Shown one piece after another: positions 35,201-48,700 of a stretch of 64,000 bases of DNA (positions within the stretch are counted from its first letter, which is position 1; each line of letters begins with the position of its first letter). The stretch is from Platycnemis pennipes (Eukaryota > Arthropoda > Insecta > Odonata > Platycnemididae). The DNA lies in contig OW121856.1 of NCBI GenBank assembly GCA_933228895.1, positions 108,165,027-108,229,026 of the forward strand, read 5' to 3'. The translations under genes were made by a program, and so were the position numbers. The notes below the pieces were generated by a model. It saw only the letters and a list, made by a program, of their open reading frames with translations. It made no database searches and was not told where the DNA came from.

Positions 35201-36993
35201 CAAGAAATTTTAGAAATAATTCCTTACAACATAAAAAAATCGTGTCTGAGGCTGGTTTAATATTCTTTTTTTATCGTATTAAGATGTATTCTACCGATGT
35301 TTTTCAGCTGAATTTCATAATTTAATTACTGCATTTCTTGAGTCCAAGAAATTTTAGAAATAATTCATTACAAAATAAAAAAATTGTCTCTGAGGCTGGT
35401 TTAATATTCTTTTTTTATCGTATTAAGATGTATTCTACCGATGGTTTTCAGCTGAATTTCATAATTTAATTGCTGCGTTTCTTGTTTTTAAGAAATTTTA
35501 GAAATAATTCATTACAAAATAAAAAAATCGTCTGAGGCTGGTTTAATATTCTTTTTTTATCGTATTAAGATGTATTCTACTGATGGTTTTCAGCTGAATT
35601 TCATAATTCAATTGCTGCGTTTCTTGATTCCAAGAAATTTTAGAAATATTTCATTACAAAATAAAAAAATCGTGTCTGAGGCTGGTTTAATATTCTTTTT
35701 TTATCGTAATAAGATGTATTCTACCGATGTTTTTCAGCTGAATTTCATTATTTAATTACTGCGTTTCTTGATTCCAAGAAATTTTAGAAATAATTCATTA
35801 CAAAATAAAAAAATCGTGTCTGAGGCTGGTTTAATATTCTTTTTTTATCCTAATAAGTTGTGTTCCACCGATATTTTTCAGCTGAATTTCATAATTTATT
35901 TACTGCCTTACTTGATTCCAAGAAATTTTAGAAATAATTCATTACAAAATAAAAAAATCGTGTCTGAGGCTGGTTTAATATTCTTTTTTTATCGTATTAA
36001 GATGTATTCTACCGATGGTTTTCAGCAGAATTTCATATTTTAATTGCTGCGTTTCTTGATTCCAAGACATTTTAGAAATAATTAATTACAAAATAAAAAA
36101 ATCGTGTCTGAGGCTGGTTTAATATTCTTTTTTTATCGTATTAAGATGTATCTTACCGATGGTTATCAGCTGAATTTCATAATTTAATTACTGCGTATCT
36201 TGATTCCAAGAAATTTTAGAAATAATTCATTACAAAATAAAAAAATCGTGTCTGAGGCTGGTTTAATATTCTTTTTTTATCGTATTAAGATGTATTCTAC
36301 CGATGTTTTTTAGCCGAATTTCATAAATTAGTCACTGCGTTTCTTGATTCCAAGAAATTTTAGAAATAATTCATTACAAAATAAAAAAATCGTCTGAGGC
36401 TGGTTGAATATTCTTTTTTTATCGTATTAAGATGTATTCTACCGATGGTTTTCAGCTGAATTTCATATTTTAATTGCTGCGTTTCTTGATTCCAAGAAAT
36501 TTTAGAAATAATTCATTACAAAATAAAAAAATCGTGTCTGAGGCTTGTTTAATATTCTTTTTTTTCGTATTAAGATGTATTCTACCGATGTTTTTCAGCT
36601 GAATTTCATTATTTAATTACTGCGTTTCTTGATTCCAAGAAATTTTAGAAATAATTCCTTACAACATAAAAAAATCGTGTCTGAGGCTGGTTTAATATTC
36701 TTTTTTTATCGTATTAAGATGTATTCTACCGATGTTTTCCAGCTGAATTTCATAATTTAATTACTGCATTTCTTGATTCCAAGAAATTTTAGAAATAATT
36801 CATTACAAAACAAAAAAATTGTCTCTGAGGCTGGTTTAATATTCTTTTTTTATCGTATTAAGATGTATTCTACCGATGTTTTTCAGCTGAATTTCATAAT
36901 TTAATTTCTGCATTTCTTGATTCCAAGAAATTTTAGAAATAATTCATTACAAAATAAAAAAATCGTCTCTGAGGCTGGTTTAATATTCTTTTT
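32250..36993 (+). repeat. Nested 10/12/11-monomer higher-order repeat, three copies
   Basis: Units are about 32250-33686 (1437 bp), 33687-35411 (1725 bp) and 35412-36993 (1582 bp). The marker CTTGTTTTTAAG occurs at 32319, 33756 and 35481. Each unit runs TACTGATGG, type E, CCAAGACATTTTAG, GTATCTTACCGATGGTTATC, type D with TTTTTTAGCC, CATATTTTAATTG, TTCGTATT with TTCCTTACAACAT, then ATTGTCTCTGAGG. The second unit is 288 bp longer because two adjacent monomers around 34319-34606 are duplicated. The array recurs at 43895-48638. Confidence 0.88.
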
Positions 36994-39711
36994 TTATCGT
37001 ATTAAGATGTTTTCTACCGATGTTTTTCAGCTGAATTTCATAATTTAATTACTGCGTGACTTGATTCCAAGAAATTTTAGAAATAATTCATTACAAAATA
37101 AAAAAATCGTGTATGAGGCTGGTTTAATATTGTTTTTTTTATCGTATTAAGATGTATTCTACTGATGGTTTTCAGCTGAATTTCATAATTCAATTGCTGC
37201 GTTTCTTGATTCCAAGAAATTTTAGAAATAATTCATTACAAAATAAAAAAATCGTGTCTGAGGCTGGTTTAATATTCTTTTTTTATCCTATTAAGATGTA
37301 TTCTACCGATGTTTTTCAGCTGAATTTCATTATTTAATTACTGCGTTTCTTGATTCCAAGAAATTTTAGAAATAAGTCATTACAAAATAAAAAAATCGTG
37401 TCTGAGGCTGGTTTAATATTCTTTTTTTATCCTAATAAGTTGTGTTCCACCGATATTTTTCAGCTGAATTTCATAATTTATTTACTGCCTTTCTTGATTC
37501 CAAAAAATTTTAGAAATAATTCATTACAAAATAAAAAAATCGTGTCTGAGGCTGGTTTAATATTCTTTTTTTATCGTATTAAGATGTATTCTAGCGATGT
37601 TTTTCAGCTGAATTTCATAATTTAATTACTGCGTTTCTTGATTCCAAGAAATTTTAGAAATAATTCATTACAAAATAAAAAAATCGTGTCTGAGGCTGGT
37701 TTAATATTCTTTTTTTATCGTATAGGATGTATTCTACCGATGTTTTTCAGCCGAATTTCATAAATTAGTCACTGCGTTTCTTGATTCCAAGAAATTTTAG
37801 AAATAATTCATTACAAAATAAAAAAATCGTGTCTGATGCTGGTTTTATATTCTTTTTTTATCGTATTAAGATGTATTCTACCGATGTTTTTCAGCAGAAT
37901 TTCATAATTTAATTACTGCGTTTCTTGATTCCAAGAAATTTTACAAATAATTCATTACAAAATAAAAAAATCGTGTCTGAGGCTGGTTTAATATTCTTTT
38001 TTTATCGTATTAAGATGTATTCTACCGATGTTTTTCAGCTGAATTTCATAATTTAATTACTGCGTTTATTGATTCCAAGAAATTTTAGAAATAATTCATT
38101 ACAAAATAAAAAAATCGTCTCTGAGGCTGGTTTAATATTCTTTTTTTATCGTATTAAGATCTATTCTACCGATGTTTTTCAGCTGAATTTCATAATTTAA
38201 TTACTGCGTTACTTGATTCCAAGAAATTTTAGAAATAATTCATTACAAAATAAAAAAATTGTGTCTGAGGCTGGTTTAATATTCTTTTTTTATCGTATTA
38301 AGATGTATTCTACAGATGTTTTTTAGCTGAATTTCATAATTTCATTACTGCGTTTCTTGATTCCAAGAAATTTTAGAAATAATTCATTACAAAGAAAAAA
38401 ATCGTGTCTGAGGCTGGTTTAATATTCTTTTTTTTTCGTATTAAGATCTATTCTACCGATGTTTTTCAGCTGAATTTCATAATTTATTTACTGCGTTTCT
38501 TGATTCCAAGAAATTTTAGAAATAATTTATTGCTAAATAAAAAAATCGTCTCAGAGGCTGGTTGAATATTCTTTTTTTATCGTATTAAGATGTATTCTAC
38601 CGATGTCTTTCAGCTGAATTTCAAATTTAATTACTGCGTTTCTTGATTTCAAGAAATTTTAGAAATAATTCATTACAAAATAAAAAAATCGTGTCTGAGG
38701 CTGGTTGAATATTCTTTTTTTATCGTATTAAGATGTATTCTACCGATGTCTTTCAGCTGAATTTCATAATTTATTTACTGCGTTTCTTGATTCCAAGAAA
38801 TTTTAGAAATAATTTATTGCTAAATAAAAAAATCGTCTCAGAGGCTGGTTGAATATTCTTTTTTTATCGTATTAAGATGTATTCTACCGATGGTTTTCAG
38901 CTGAATTTCATAATTTAATTACTGCGTTTCTTGATTCCAAGAAATTTTAGAAATAATTTATTGTTAAATAAAAAAATCGTGTCTGAGGCATGTTTAATAT
39001 TCTTTTTTTATCGTATTAAGATGTATTCACCCGATATTTTTCAGCTGAATTTCATAATTTAATTACTGCGTTTCTTGATTCCAAGAAATTTTAGAAATAA
39101 TTCATTACAAAATAAAAAAATCGTGTCTGAGGCTGGTTTAATATTCTTTTTTTATCGTATTAAGATCTATTCTACCGATGTTTTTCAGCTGAATTTCATA
39201 ATTTAATTACTGCGTTACTTGATTCCAAGAAATTTTAGAAATAATTCATTACAAAATAAAAAAATTGTGTCTGAGGCTGGTTTAATATTCTTTTTTTATC
39301 GTATTAAGATGTATTCTACAGATGTTTGTCAGCTGAATTTCATAATTTAATTACTGCGTTTCTTGATTCCAAGAAATTTTAGAAATAATTCATTACAAAG
39401 AAAAAAATCGTGTCTGAGGCTGGTTTAATATTCTTTTTTTATCGTATTAAGATGTATTCTACAGATGTTTTTCAGCTGAATTTCATAATTTAATTACTGC
39501 GTTTCTTGATTCCAAGAAATTTTAGAAATAATTCATTACAAAATAAAAAAATCGTGTCATAGGCTGGTTTAATATTCTTTTTTTATCGTATAAGGATGTA
39601 TTCTACCGATGTTTTTCAGCTGAATTTCATAATTTAATTACTGCATTTCTTGATTCCAAGAAATTTGTGAAATAATTCATTACAAAATAAAAAAATCGTG
39701 TCTGAGGCTGG
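36994..39711 (+). repeat. Distal part of the 11,645-bp unit, related to the 4-kb repeat
   Basis: Only satellite is present. The order GTGACTTG, GTGTATGAGG with GTTTTTTTT, TACTGATGG, AAATAAGTCATTAC, type E or D, CTAGCG, TATAGG, GTTTATTG, AAGATCTATTC, GTTACTTG, TCTACAGATG, CAAAGAAAAAAATCG, type C, CAAATTTAATTAC parallels 54.9-56.9 kb in the 4-kb higher-order repeat. The two therefore share a common ancestor module. The same order lies at 48639-51356. Confidence 0.75.
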
Positions 39712-42700
39712 TTTAATATTCTTTTTTTATCGTATTAAGATGTATTCTACCGATGTTTTTCAGCTGAATTTCATAATTTAATCACTGCCTTTCTTGATTC
39801 CAAGAAATTTTAGAAATAATTCATTACAAAATAAAAAAATCGTGTCTGAGGCTGGTTTAATATTCTTTTTTTATCGTATTAAGATGTATTCTAGCGATGT
39901 TTTTCAGCTGAATTTCATAATTTAATTACTGCGTTTCTTGATTCCAAGAAATTTTAGAAATAATTCATTACAAAATAAAAAAATCGTGTCTGAGGCTGGT
40001 TTAATATTCTTTTTTTATCGTATAGGATGTATTCTACCGATGTTTTTCAGCCGAATTTCATAAATTAGTCACTGCGTTTCTTGATTCCAAGAAATTTTAG
40101 AAATAATTCATTACAAAATAAAAAAATCGTGTCTGAGGCTGGTTTTATATTCTTTTTTTATCGTATTAAGATGTATTCTACCGATGTTTTTCAGCAGAAT
40201 TTCATAATTTAATTACTTCATTTCTTGATTCCAAGAAATTTTAGAAATAATTTATTACAAAATAAAACAAATCGTCTCTGGGGCTGGTTTAATATTCTTT
40301 TTTTATCGTATTAAGATGTATTCCACCGATGTTTTTCAGCTGAATTTCATAATTTAATTACTGCGTTTCTTGATTCCAAGAAATTTTAGAAATATTTCAT
40401 TACAATATAAAAAAATCGTGTCTGAGGCTGGTTTAATATTCTTTTTTTATCGTATTAAGATGTATTCTACCGATGTTTTTCAGCTGAATTTCATAATTTA
40501 ATTACTGCGTTTCTTGATTCCAAGAAATTTTAGAAATAATTCATTACAAAATAAAAAAATCGTGTCTGAGGCTGGTTTAATATTCTTTTTTTATCGTATT
40601 AAGATGTATTCTACCGATGTTTTTCAGCTGAATTTCATAATTTAATTACTGGGTTTCTTGATTCCAAGAAATTTTAGAAATAATTCATTACAAAATTAAA
40701 AAATCGTGTCTGAGGCTGATATAATATTCTTTTTTTATCGTATTAAGATGGACTCTACCGATGGTTTTCAGCTGAATTTCATAATTTAATTACTGCGTTT
40801 CTTGATTCCAAGAAATTTTAGAAATAATTCATTACAAAAAAAAAAAATAATCTCAGAGGCAGGTTTAATATATTTTTTTTATCCTAATAAGTTGTGTCCT
40901 ACCGATGTTTTTCAGCTGAATTTCATAATTTAATTACTGCGTTTCTTTATTCCAAGAAATTTTAGAAATAATTCATTACAAAATAAAAAAATCGTGTCTC
41001 AGGCTGGTTTAATATTCTTTTTTTATCGTATTAAGATGTATTCTACCGATGTCTTTCAGCTGAATTTCATAATTTATTTACTGCGTTTCTTGATTCCAAG
41101 AAATTTTAGAAATAATTTATTGCTAAATAAAAAAATCGTCTCAGAGGCTGGTTGAATATTCTTTTTTTATCGTATAAAGATGTATTCTACCGATGGTTTT
41201 CAGCTGAATTTCATAATTTAATTACAGTGTTTCTTGATTCCAAGAAATTTTAGAAATAATTTATTGCTAAATAAAAAAATCGTGTCTGAGGCATGTTTAA
41301 TATTCTTTTTTTATCGTATTAAGATGTATTCACCCGATGTTTTTCAGCTGAATTTCATAATTTAATTACTGCGTTTCTTGATTCCAAGAAATTTTAGAAA
41401 TAATTCATTACAAAATAAAAAAATCGTGTCTGAGGCTGGTTTAATATTCTTTTTTTATCGTATTAAGATGTATTCTACCGATGTTTTTCAGCTGAATTTC
41501 ATAATTTAATTACTGCGTTTCTTGATTCCAAGAAATTTTAGAAATAATTCATTACAAAATAAAAAAATCGTGTCTGAAGCTGGTTTAATATTCTTTTTTT
41601 ATCGTATTTAGATGTATTCTACCGATGTTTTTCAGCTAAATTTCATAATTTAATTACTGCATTTCTTGATTCCAAGAAATTTTAGAAATAATTCATTACA
41701 AAATAAAAAAATCGTGTCTACGGCTATTTTAATATTCTTTTTTTATCGTATTAAGATGTATTCTACCGATGTTTTTCAGCTGAATTTCATAATTTAATCA
41801 CTGCCTTTCTTGATTCCAAGAAATTTTAGAAATAATTCATTACAAAATAAAAAAATTGTGTCTGAGGCTGGTTTAATATTCTTTTTTTATCGTATAGGAT
41901 GTATTCTACCGATGTTTTTCAGCCGAATTTCATAAATTAGTCACTGCGTTTCTTGATTCCAAGAAATTTTAGAAATAATTCATTACAAAATAAAAAAATC
42001 GTGTCTGAGGCTGGTTTTATATTCTTTTTTTATCGTATTAAGATGTATTCTACCGATGTTTTTCAGCAGAATTTCATAATTTAATTACTGCGTTACTTGA
42101 TTCCAAGAAATTTTAGAAATAATTCATTACAAAATAAAAAAATTGTGTCTGAGGCTGGTTTAATATTCTTTTTTTATCGTATTAAGATGTATTCTACAGA
42201 TGTTTTTCAGCTGAATTTCATAATTTAATTACTGCGTTTCTTGATTCCAAGAAATTTTAGAAATAATTCATTACAAAGAAAAAAATCGTGTCTGAGGCTG
42301 GTTTAATATTTTTTTTTTATCGTATTAAGATGTATTCTACCAATGTTTTTCAGCTGAATTTCATAATTTAATTACTGCGTTTCTTGATTCCAAGAAATTT
42401 TAGAAATAATTCATTACAAAATAAAAAAATCGTGTCATAGGCTGGTTTAATATTCTTTTTTTATCGTATTTAGATGTATTCTACCGATGTTTTTCAGCTA
42501 AATTTCATAATTTAATTACTGCATTTCTTGATTCCAAGAAATTTTAGAAATAATTCATTACAAAATAAAAAAATCGTGTCTACGGCTATTTTAATATTCT
42601 TTTTTTATCGTATTAAGATGTATTCTACCGATGTTTTTCAGCTGAATTTCATAATTTAATCACTGCCTTTCTTGATTCCAAGAAATTTTAGAAATAATTC

Positions 42701-45700
42701 ATTACAAAATAAAAAAATTGTGTCTGAGGCTGGTTTAATATTCTTTTTTTATCGTATTAAGATGTATTCTAGCGATGTTTTTCAGCTGAATTTCATAATT
42801 TAATTACTGCGTTTCTTGATTCCAAGAAATTTTAGAAATAATTCATTACAAAATAAAAAAATCGTGTCTGAGGCTGGTTTAATATTCTTTTTTTATCGTA
42901 TAGGATGTATTCTACCGATGTTTTTCAGCCGAATTTCATAAATTAGTCACTGCGTTTCTTGATTCCAAGAAATTTTAGAAATAATTCATTACAAAATAAA
43001 AAAATCGTGTCTGAGGCTGGTTTTATATTCTTTTTTTATCGTATTAAGATGTATTCTACCGATGTTTTTCAGCTGAATTTCATAATTTATTTACTGCCTT
43101 TCTTGATTCCAAGAAATTTTAGAAATAATTCATTACAAAATAAAAAAATTGTGTCTGAGGCTGGTTTAATATTCTTTTTTTATCGTATTAAGATGTATTC
43201 TACAGATGTTTTTCAGCTGAATTTCATAATTTAATTACTGCGTTTCTTGATTCCAAGAAATTTTAGAAATAATTCATTACAAAGAAAAAAATCGTGTCTG
43301 AGGCTGGTTTAATATTTTTTTTTTATCGTATTAAGATGTATTCTACCAATGTTTTTCAGCTGAATTTCATAATTTAATTACTGCGTTTCTTGATTCCAAG
43401 AAATTTTAGAAATAATTCATTACAAAATAAAAAAATCGTGTCATAGGCTGGTTTAATATTCTTTTTTTATCGTATAAGGATGTATTCTACCGATGTTTTT
43501 CAGCTGAATTTCATAATTTAATTACTGCATTTCTTGATTCCAAGAAATTTTTGAAATAATTCATTACAAAATAAAAAAATCGTGTCTGAGGCTGGTTTAA
43601 TATTCTTTTTTTATCGTATTAAAATGTATTCTACCGATGTTTTTCAGCCGAATTTCATAAATTAGTCACTGAGTTTCTTGATTACAAGAAATTTTAGAAA
43701 TAATTCATTACAAAATAAAAAAATCGTCTCAGAGGCTGGTTTAATAAATTTTTTATATCCTAATAAGTTGTGTTCTACCGAATTTTTCAGCTGAATTTCA
43801 TAATTTAATTACTGCGTTTCTTTATTCCAAGTAATTTTAGAAATAATTCATTACAAAATAAAAAAATCGTGTCTGAGGCTGGTTTAATATTCTTTTTTTA
43901 TCGTATTAAGATGTATTCTACCGATGGTTTTCAGCTGAATTTCATAATTTAATTGCTGCGTTTCTTGTTTTTAAGAAATTTTAGAAATAATTCATTACAA
44001 AATAAAAAAATCGTCTGAGGCTGGTTTAATATTCTTTTTTTATCGTATTAAGATGTATTCTACTGATGGTTTTCAGCTGAATTTCATAATTCAATTGCTG
44101 CGTTTCTTGATTCCAAGAAATTTTAGAAATAATTCATTACAAAATAAAAAAATCGTGTCTGAGGCTGGTTTAATATTCTTCTTTTATCGTAATAAGATGT
44201 ATTCTACCGATGTTTTTCAGCTGAATTTCATTATTAAATTACTGCGTTTCTTGATTCCAAGAAATTTTAGAAATAATTCATTACAAAATAAAAAAATCGT
44301 GTCTGAGGCTGGTTTAATATTCTTTTTTTATCCTAATAAGTTGTGTTCCACCGATATTTTTCAGCTGAATTTCATAATTTATTTACTGCCTTACTTGATT
44401 CCAAGAAATTTTAGAAATAATTCATTACAAAATAAAAAAATCGTGTCTGAGGCTGGTTTAATATTCTTTTTTTATCGTATTAAGATGTATTCTACCGATG
44501 GTTTTCAGAAGAATTTCATATTTTAATTGCTGCGTTTCTTGATTCCAAGACATTTTAGAAATAATTAATCACAAAATAAAAAAATCGTGTCTGAGGCTGG
44601 TTTAATATTCTTTTTTTATCGTATTAAGATGTATCTTACCGATGGTTATCAGCTGAATTTCATAATTTAATTACTGCGTATCTTGATTCCAAGAAATTTT
44701 AGAAATAATTCATTACAAAATAAAAAAATCGTGTCTGAGGCTGGTTTAATATTCTTTTTTTATCGTATTAAGATGTATTCTACCGATGTTTTTTAGCCGA
44801 ATTTCATAAATTAGTCACTGCGTTTCTTGATTCCAAGAAATTTTAGAAATAATTCATTACAAAATAAAAAAATCGTGTCTGAGGCTGTTTGAATATTCTT
44901 TTTTTATCGTATTAAGATGTATTCTACTGATGGTTTTCAGCTGAATTTCATATTTTAATTGCTGCGTTTCTTGATTCCAAGAAATTTTAGAAATAATTCA
45001 TTACAAAATAAAAAAATCGTGTCTGAGGCTTGTTTAATATTCTTTTTTTTCGTATTAAGATGTATTCTACCGATGTTTTTCAGCTGAATTTCATTATTTA
45101 ATTACTGCGTTTCTTGATTCCAAGAAATTTTAGAAATAATTCCTTACAACATAAAAAAATCGTGTCTGAGGCTGGTTTAATATTCTTTTTTTATCGTATT
45201 AAGATGTATTCTACCGATGTTTTTCAGCTGAATTTCATAATTTAATTACTGCATTTCTTGAGTCCAAGAAATTTTAGAAATAATTCATTACAAAATAAAA
45301 AAATTGTCTCTGAGGCTGGTTTAATATTCTTTTTTTATCGTATTAAGATGTATTCTACCGATGGTTTTCAGCTGAATTTCATAATTTAATTGCTGCGTTT
45401 CTTGTTTTTAAGAAATTTTAGAAATAATTCATTACAAAATAAAAAAATCGTCTGAGGCTGGTTTAATATTCTTTTTTTATCGTATTAAGATGTATTCTAC
45501 TGATGGTTTTCAGCTGAATTTCATAATTCAATTGCTGCGTTTCTTGATTCCAAGAAATTTTAGAAATAATTCATTACAAAATAAAAAAATCGTGTCTGAG
45601 GCTGGTTTAATATTCTTTTTTTATCGTAATAAGATGTATTCTACCGATGTTTTTCAGCTGAATTTCAGTATTTAATTACTGCGTTTCTTGATTCCAAGAA

Positions 45701-48700
45701 ATTTTAGAAATAATTCATTACAAAATAAAAAAATCGTGTCTGAGGCTGGTTTAATATTCTTTTTTTATCCTAATAAGTTGTGTTCCACCGATATTTTTCA
45801 GCTGAATTTCATAATTTATTTACTGCCTTACTTGATTCCAAGAAATTTTAGAAATAATTCATTACAAAATAAAAAAATCGTGTCTGAGGCTGGTTTAATA
45901 TTCTTTTTTTATCGTATTAAGATGTATTCTACCGATGGTTTTCAGCAGAATTTCATATTTTAATTGCTGCGTTTCTTGATTCCAAGACATTTTAGAAATA
46001 ATTAATTACAAAATAAAAAAATCGTGTCTGAGGCTGGTTTAATATTCTTTTTTTATCGTATTAAGATGTATCTTACCGATGGTTATCAGCTGAATTTCAT
46101 AATTTATTTACTGCCTTACTTGATTCCAAGAAATTTTAGAAATAATTCATTACAAAATAAAAAAATCGTGTCTGAGGCTGGTTTAATATTCTTTTTTTAT
46201 CGTATTAAGATGTATTCTACCGATGGTTTTCAGAAGAATTTCATATTTTAATTGCTGCGTTTCTTGATTCCAAGACATTTTAGAAATAATTAATTACAAA
46301 ATAAAAAAATCGTGTCTGAGGCTGGTTTAATATTCTTTTTTTATCGTATTAAGATGTATCTTACCGATGGTTATCAGCTGAATTTCATAATTTAATTACT
46401 GCGTATCTTGATTCCAAGAAATTTTAGAAATAATTCATTACAAAATAAAAAAATCGTGTCTGAGGCTGGTTTAATATTCTTTTTTTATCGTATTAAGATG
46501 TATTCTACCGATGTTTTTTAGCCGAATTTCATAAATTAGTCACTGCGTTTCTTGATTCCAAGAAATTTTAGAAATAATTCATTACAAAATAAAAAAATCG
46601 TGTCTGAGGCTGGTTGAATATTCTTTTTTTATCGTATTAAGATGTATTCTACTGATGGTTTTCAGCTGAATTTCATATTTTAATTGCTGCGTTTCTTGAT
46701 TCCAAGAAATTTTAGAAATAATTCATTACAAAATAAAAAAATCGTGTCTGAGGCTTGTTTAATATTCTTTTTTTTCGTATTAAGATGTATTCTACCGATG
46801 TTTTTCAGCTGAATTTCATTATTTAATTACTGCGTTTCTTGATTCCAAGAAATTTTAGAAATAATTCCTTACAACATAAAAAAATCGTGTCTGAGGCTGG
46901 TTTAATATTCTTTTTTTATCGTATTAAGATGTATTCTACCGATGTTTTTCAGCTGAATTTCATAATTTAATTACTGCATTTCTTGAGTCCAAGAAATTTT
47001 AGAAATAATTCATTACAAAATAAAAAAATTGTCTCTGAGGCTGGTTTAATATTCTTTTTTTATCGTATTAAGATGTATTCTACCGATGGTTTTCAGCTGA
47101 ATTTCATAATTTAATTGCTGCGTTTCTTGTTTTTAAGAAATTTTAGAAATAATTCATTACAAAATAAAAAAATCGTCTGAGGCTGGTTTAATATTCTTTT
47201 TTTATCGTATTAAGATGTATTCTACTGATGGTTTTCAGCTGAATTTCATAATTCAATTGCTGCGTTTCTTGATTCCAAGAAATTTTAGAAATATTTCATT
47301 ACAAAATAAAAAAATCGTGTCTGAGGCTGGTTTAATATTCTTTTTTTATCGTAATAAGATGTATTCTACCGATGTTTTTCAGCTGAATTTCATTATTTAA
47401 TTACTGCGTTTCTTGATTCCAAGAAATTTTAGAAATAATTCATTACAAAATAAAAAAATCGTGTCTGAGGCTGGTTTAATATTCTTTTTTTATCCTAATA
47501 AGTTGTGTTCCACCGATATTTTTCAGCTGAATTTCATAATTTATTTACTGCCTTACTTGATTCCAAGAAATTTTAGAAATAATTCATTACAAAATAAAAA
47601 AATCGTGTCTGAGGCTGGTTTAATATTCTTTTTTTATCGTATTAAGATGTATTCTACCGATGGTTTTCAGCAGAATTTCATATTTTAATTGCTGCGTTTC
47701 TTGATTCCAAGACATTTTAGAAATAATTAATTACAAAATAAAAAAATCGTGTCTGAGGCTGGTTTAATATTCTTTTTTTATCGTATTAAGATGTATCTTA
47801 CCGATGGTTATCAGCTGAATTTCATAATTTAATTACTGCGTATCTTGATTCCAAGAAATTTTAGAAATAATTCATTACAAAATAAAAAAATCGTGTCTGA
47901 GGCTGGTTTAATATTCTTTTTTTATCGTATTAAGATGTATTCTACCGATGTTTTTTAGCCGAATTTCATAAATTAGTCACTGCGTTTCTTGATTCCAAGA
48001 AATTTTAGAAATAATTCATTACAAAATAAAAAAATCGTCTGAGGCTGGTTGAATATTCTTTTTTTATCGTATTAAGATGTATTCTACCGATGGTTTTCAG
48101 CTGAATTTCATATTTTAATTGCTGCGTTTCTTGATTCCAAGAAATTTTAGAAATAATTCATTACAAAATAAAAAAATCGTGTCTGAGGCTTGTTTAATAT
48201 TCTTTTTTTTCGTATTAAGATGTATTCTACCGATGTTTTTCAGCTGAATTTCATTATTTAATTACTGCGTTTCTTGATTCCAAGAAATTTTAGAAATAAT
48301 TCCTTACAACATAAAAAAATCGTGTCTGAGGCTGGTTTAATATTCTTTTTTTATCGTATTAAGATGTATTCTACCGATGTTTTCCAGCTGAATTTCATAA
48401 TTTAATTACTGCATTTCTTGATTCCAAGAAATTTTAGAAATAATTCATTACAAAACAAAAAAATTGTCTCTGAGGCTGGTTTAATATTCTTTTTTTATCG
48501 TATTAAGATGTATTCTACCGATGTTTTTCAGCTGAATTTCATAATTTAATTTCTGCATTTCTTGATTCCAAGAAATTTTAGAAATAATTCATTACAAAAT
48601 AAAAAAATCGTCTCTGAGGCTGGTTTAATATTCTTTTTTTATCGTATTAAGATGTTTTCTACCGATGTTTTTCAGCTGAATTTCATAATTTAATTACTGC

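Larger units (their letters stand above)
28067..39711 (+). repeat. 11,645-bp (81-monomer) higher-order unit, copy 1
   Basis: Every landmark here recurs 11,645 bases downstream, including rare ones: GGGGCTGG near 28637, GAGGCAGG near 29213, TTTGTTATTTCAAGT-type breaks aside, TCAAATTTAATTAC near 38622 and GATGTTTGTCAG near 39321. Identity with +11,645 starts after the CTAAGGCTATTTT variant at 28059-28066. It continues to 39764, that is through one full period plus about 50 bases, as expected for a tandem duplication. 81 x 144 is 11,664, so the unit carries a net loss of 19 bases. Confidence 0.93.
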
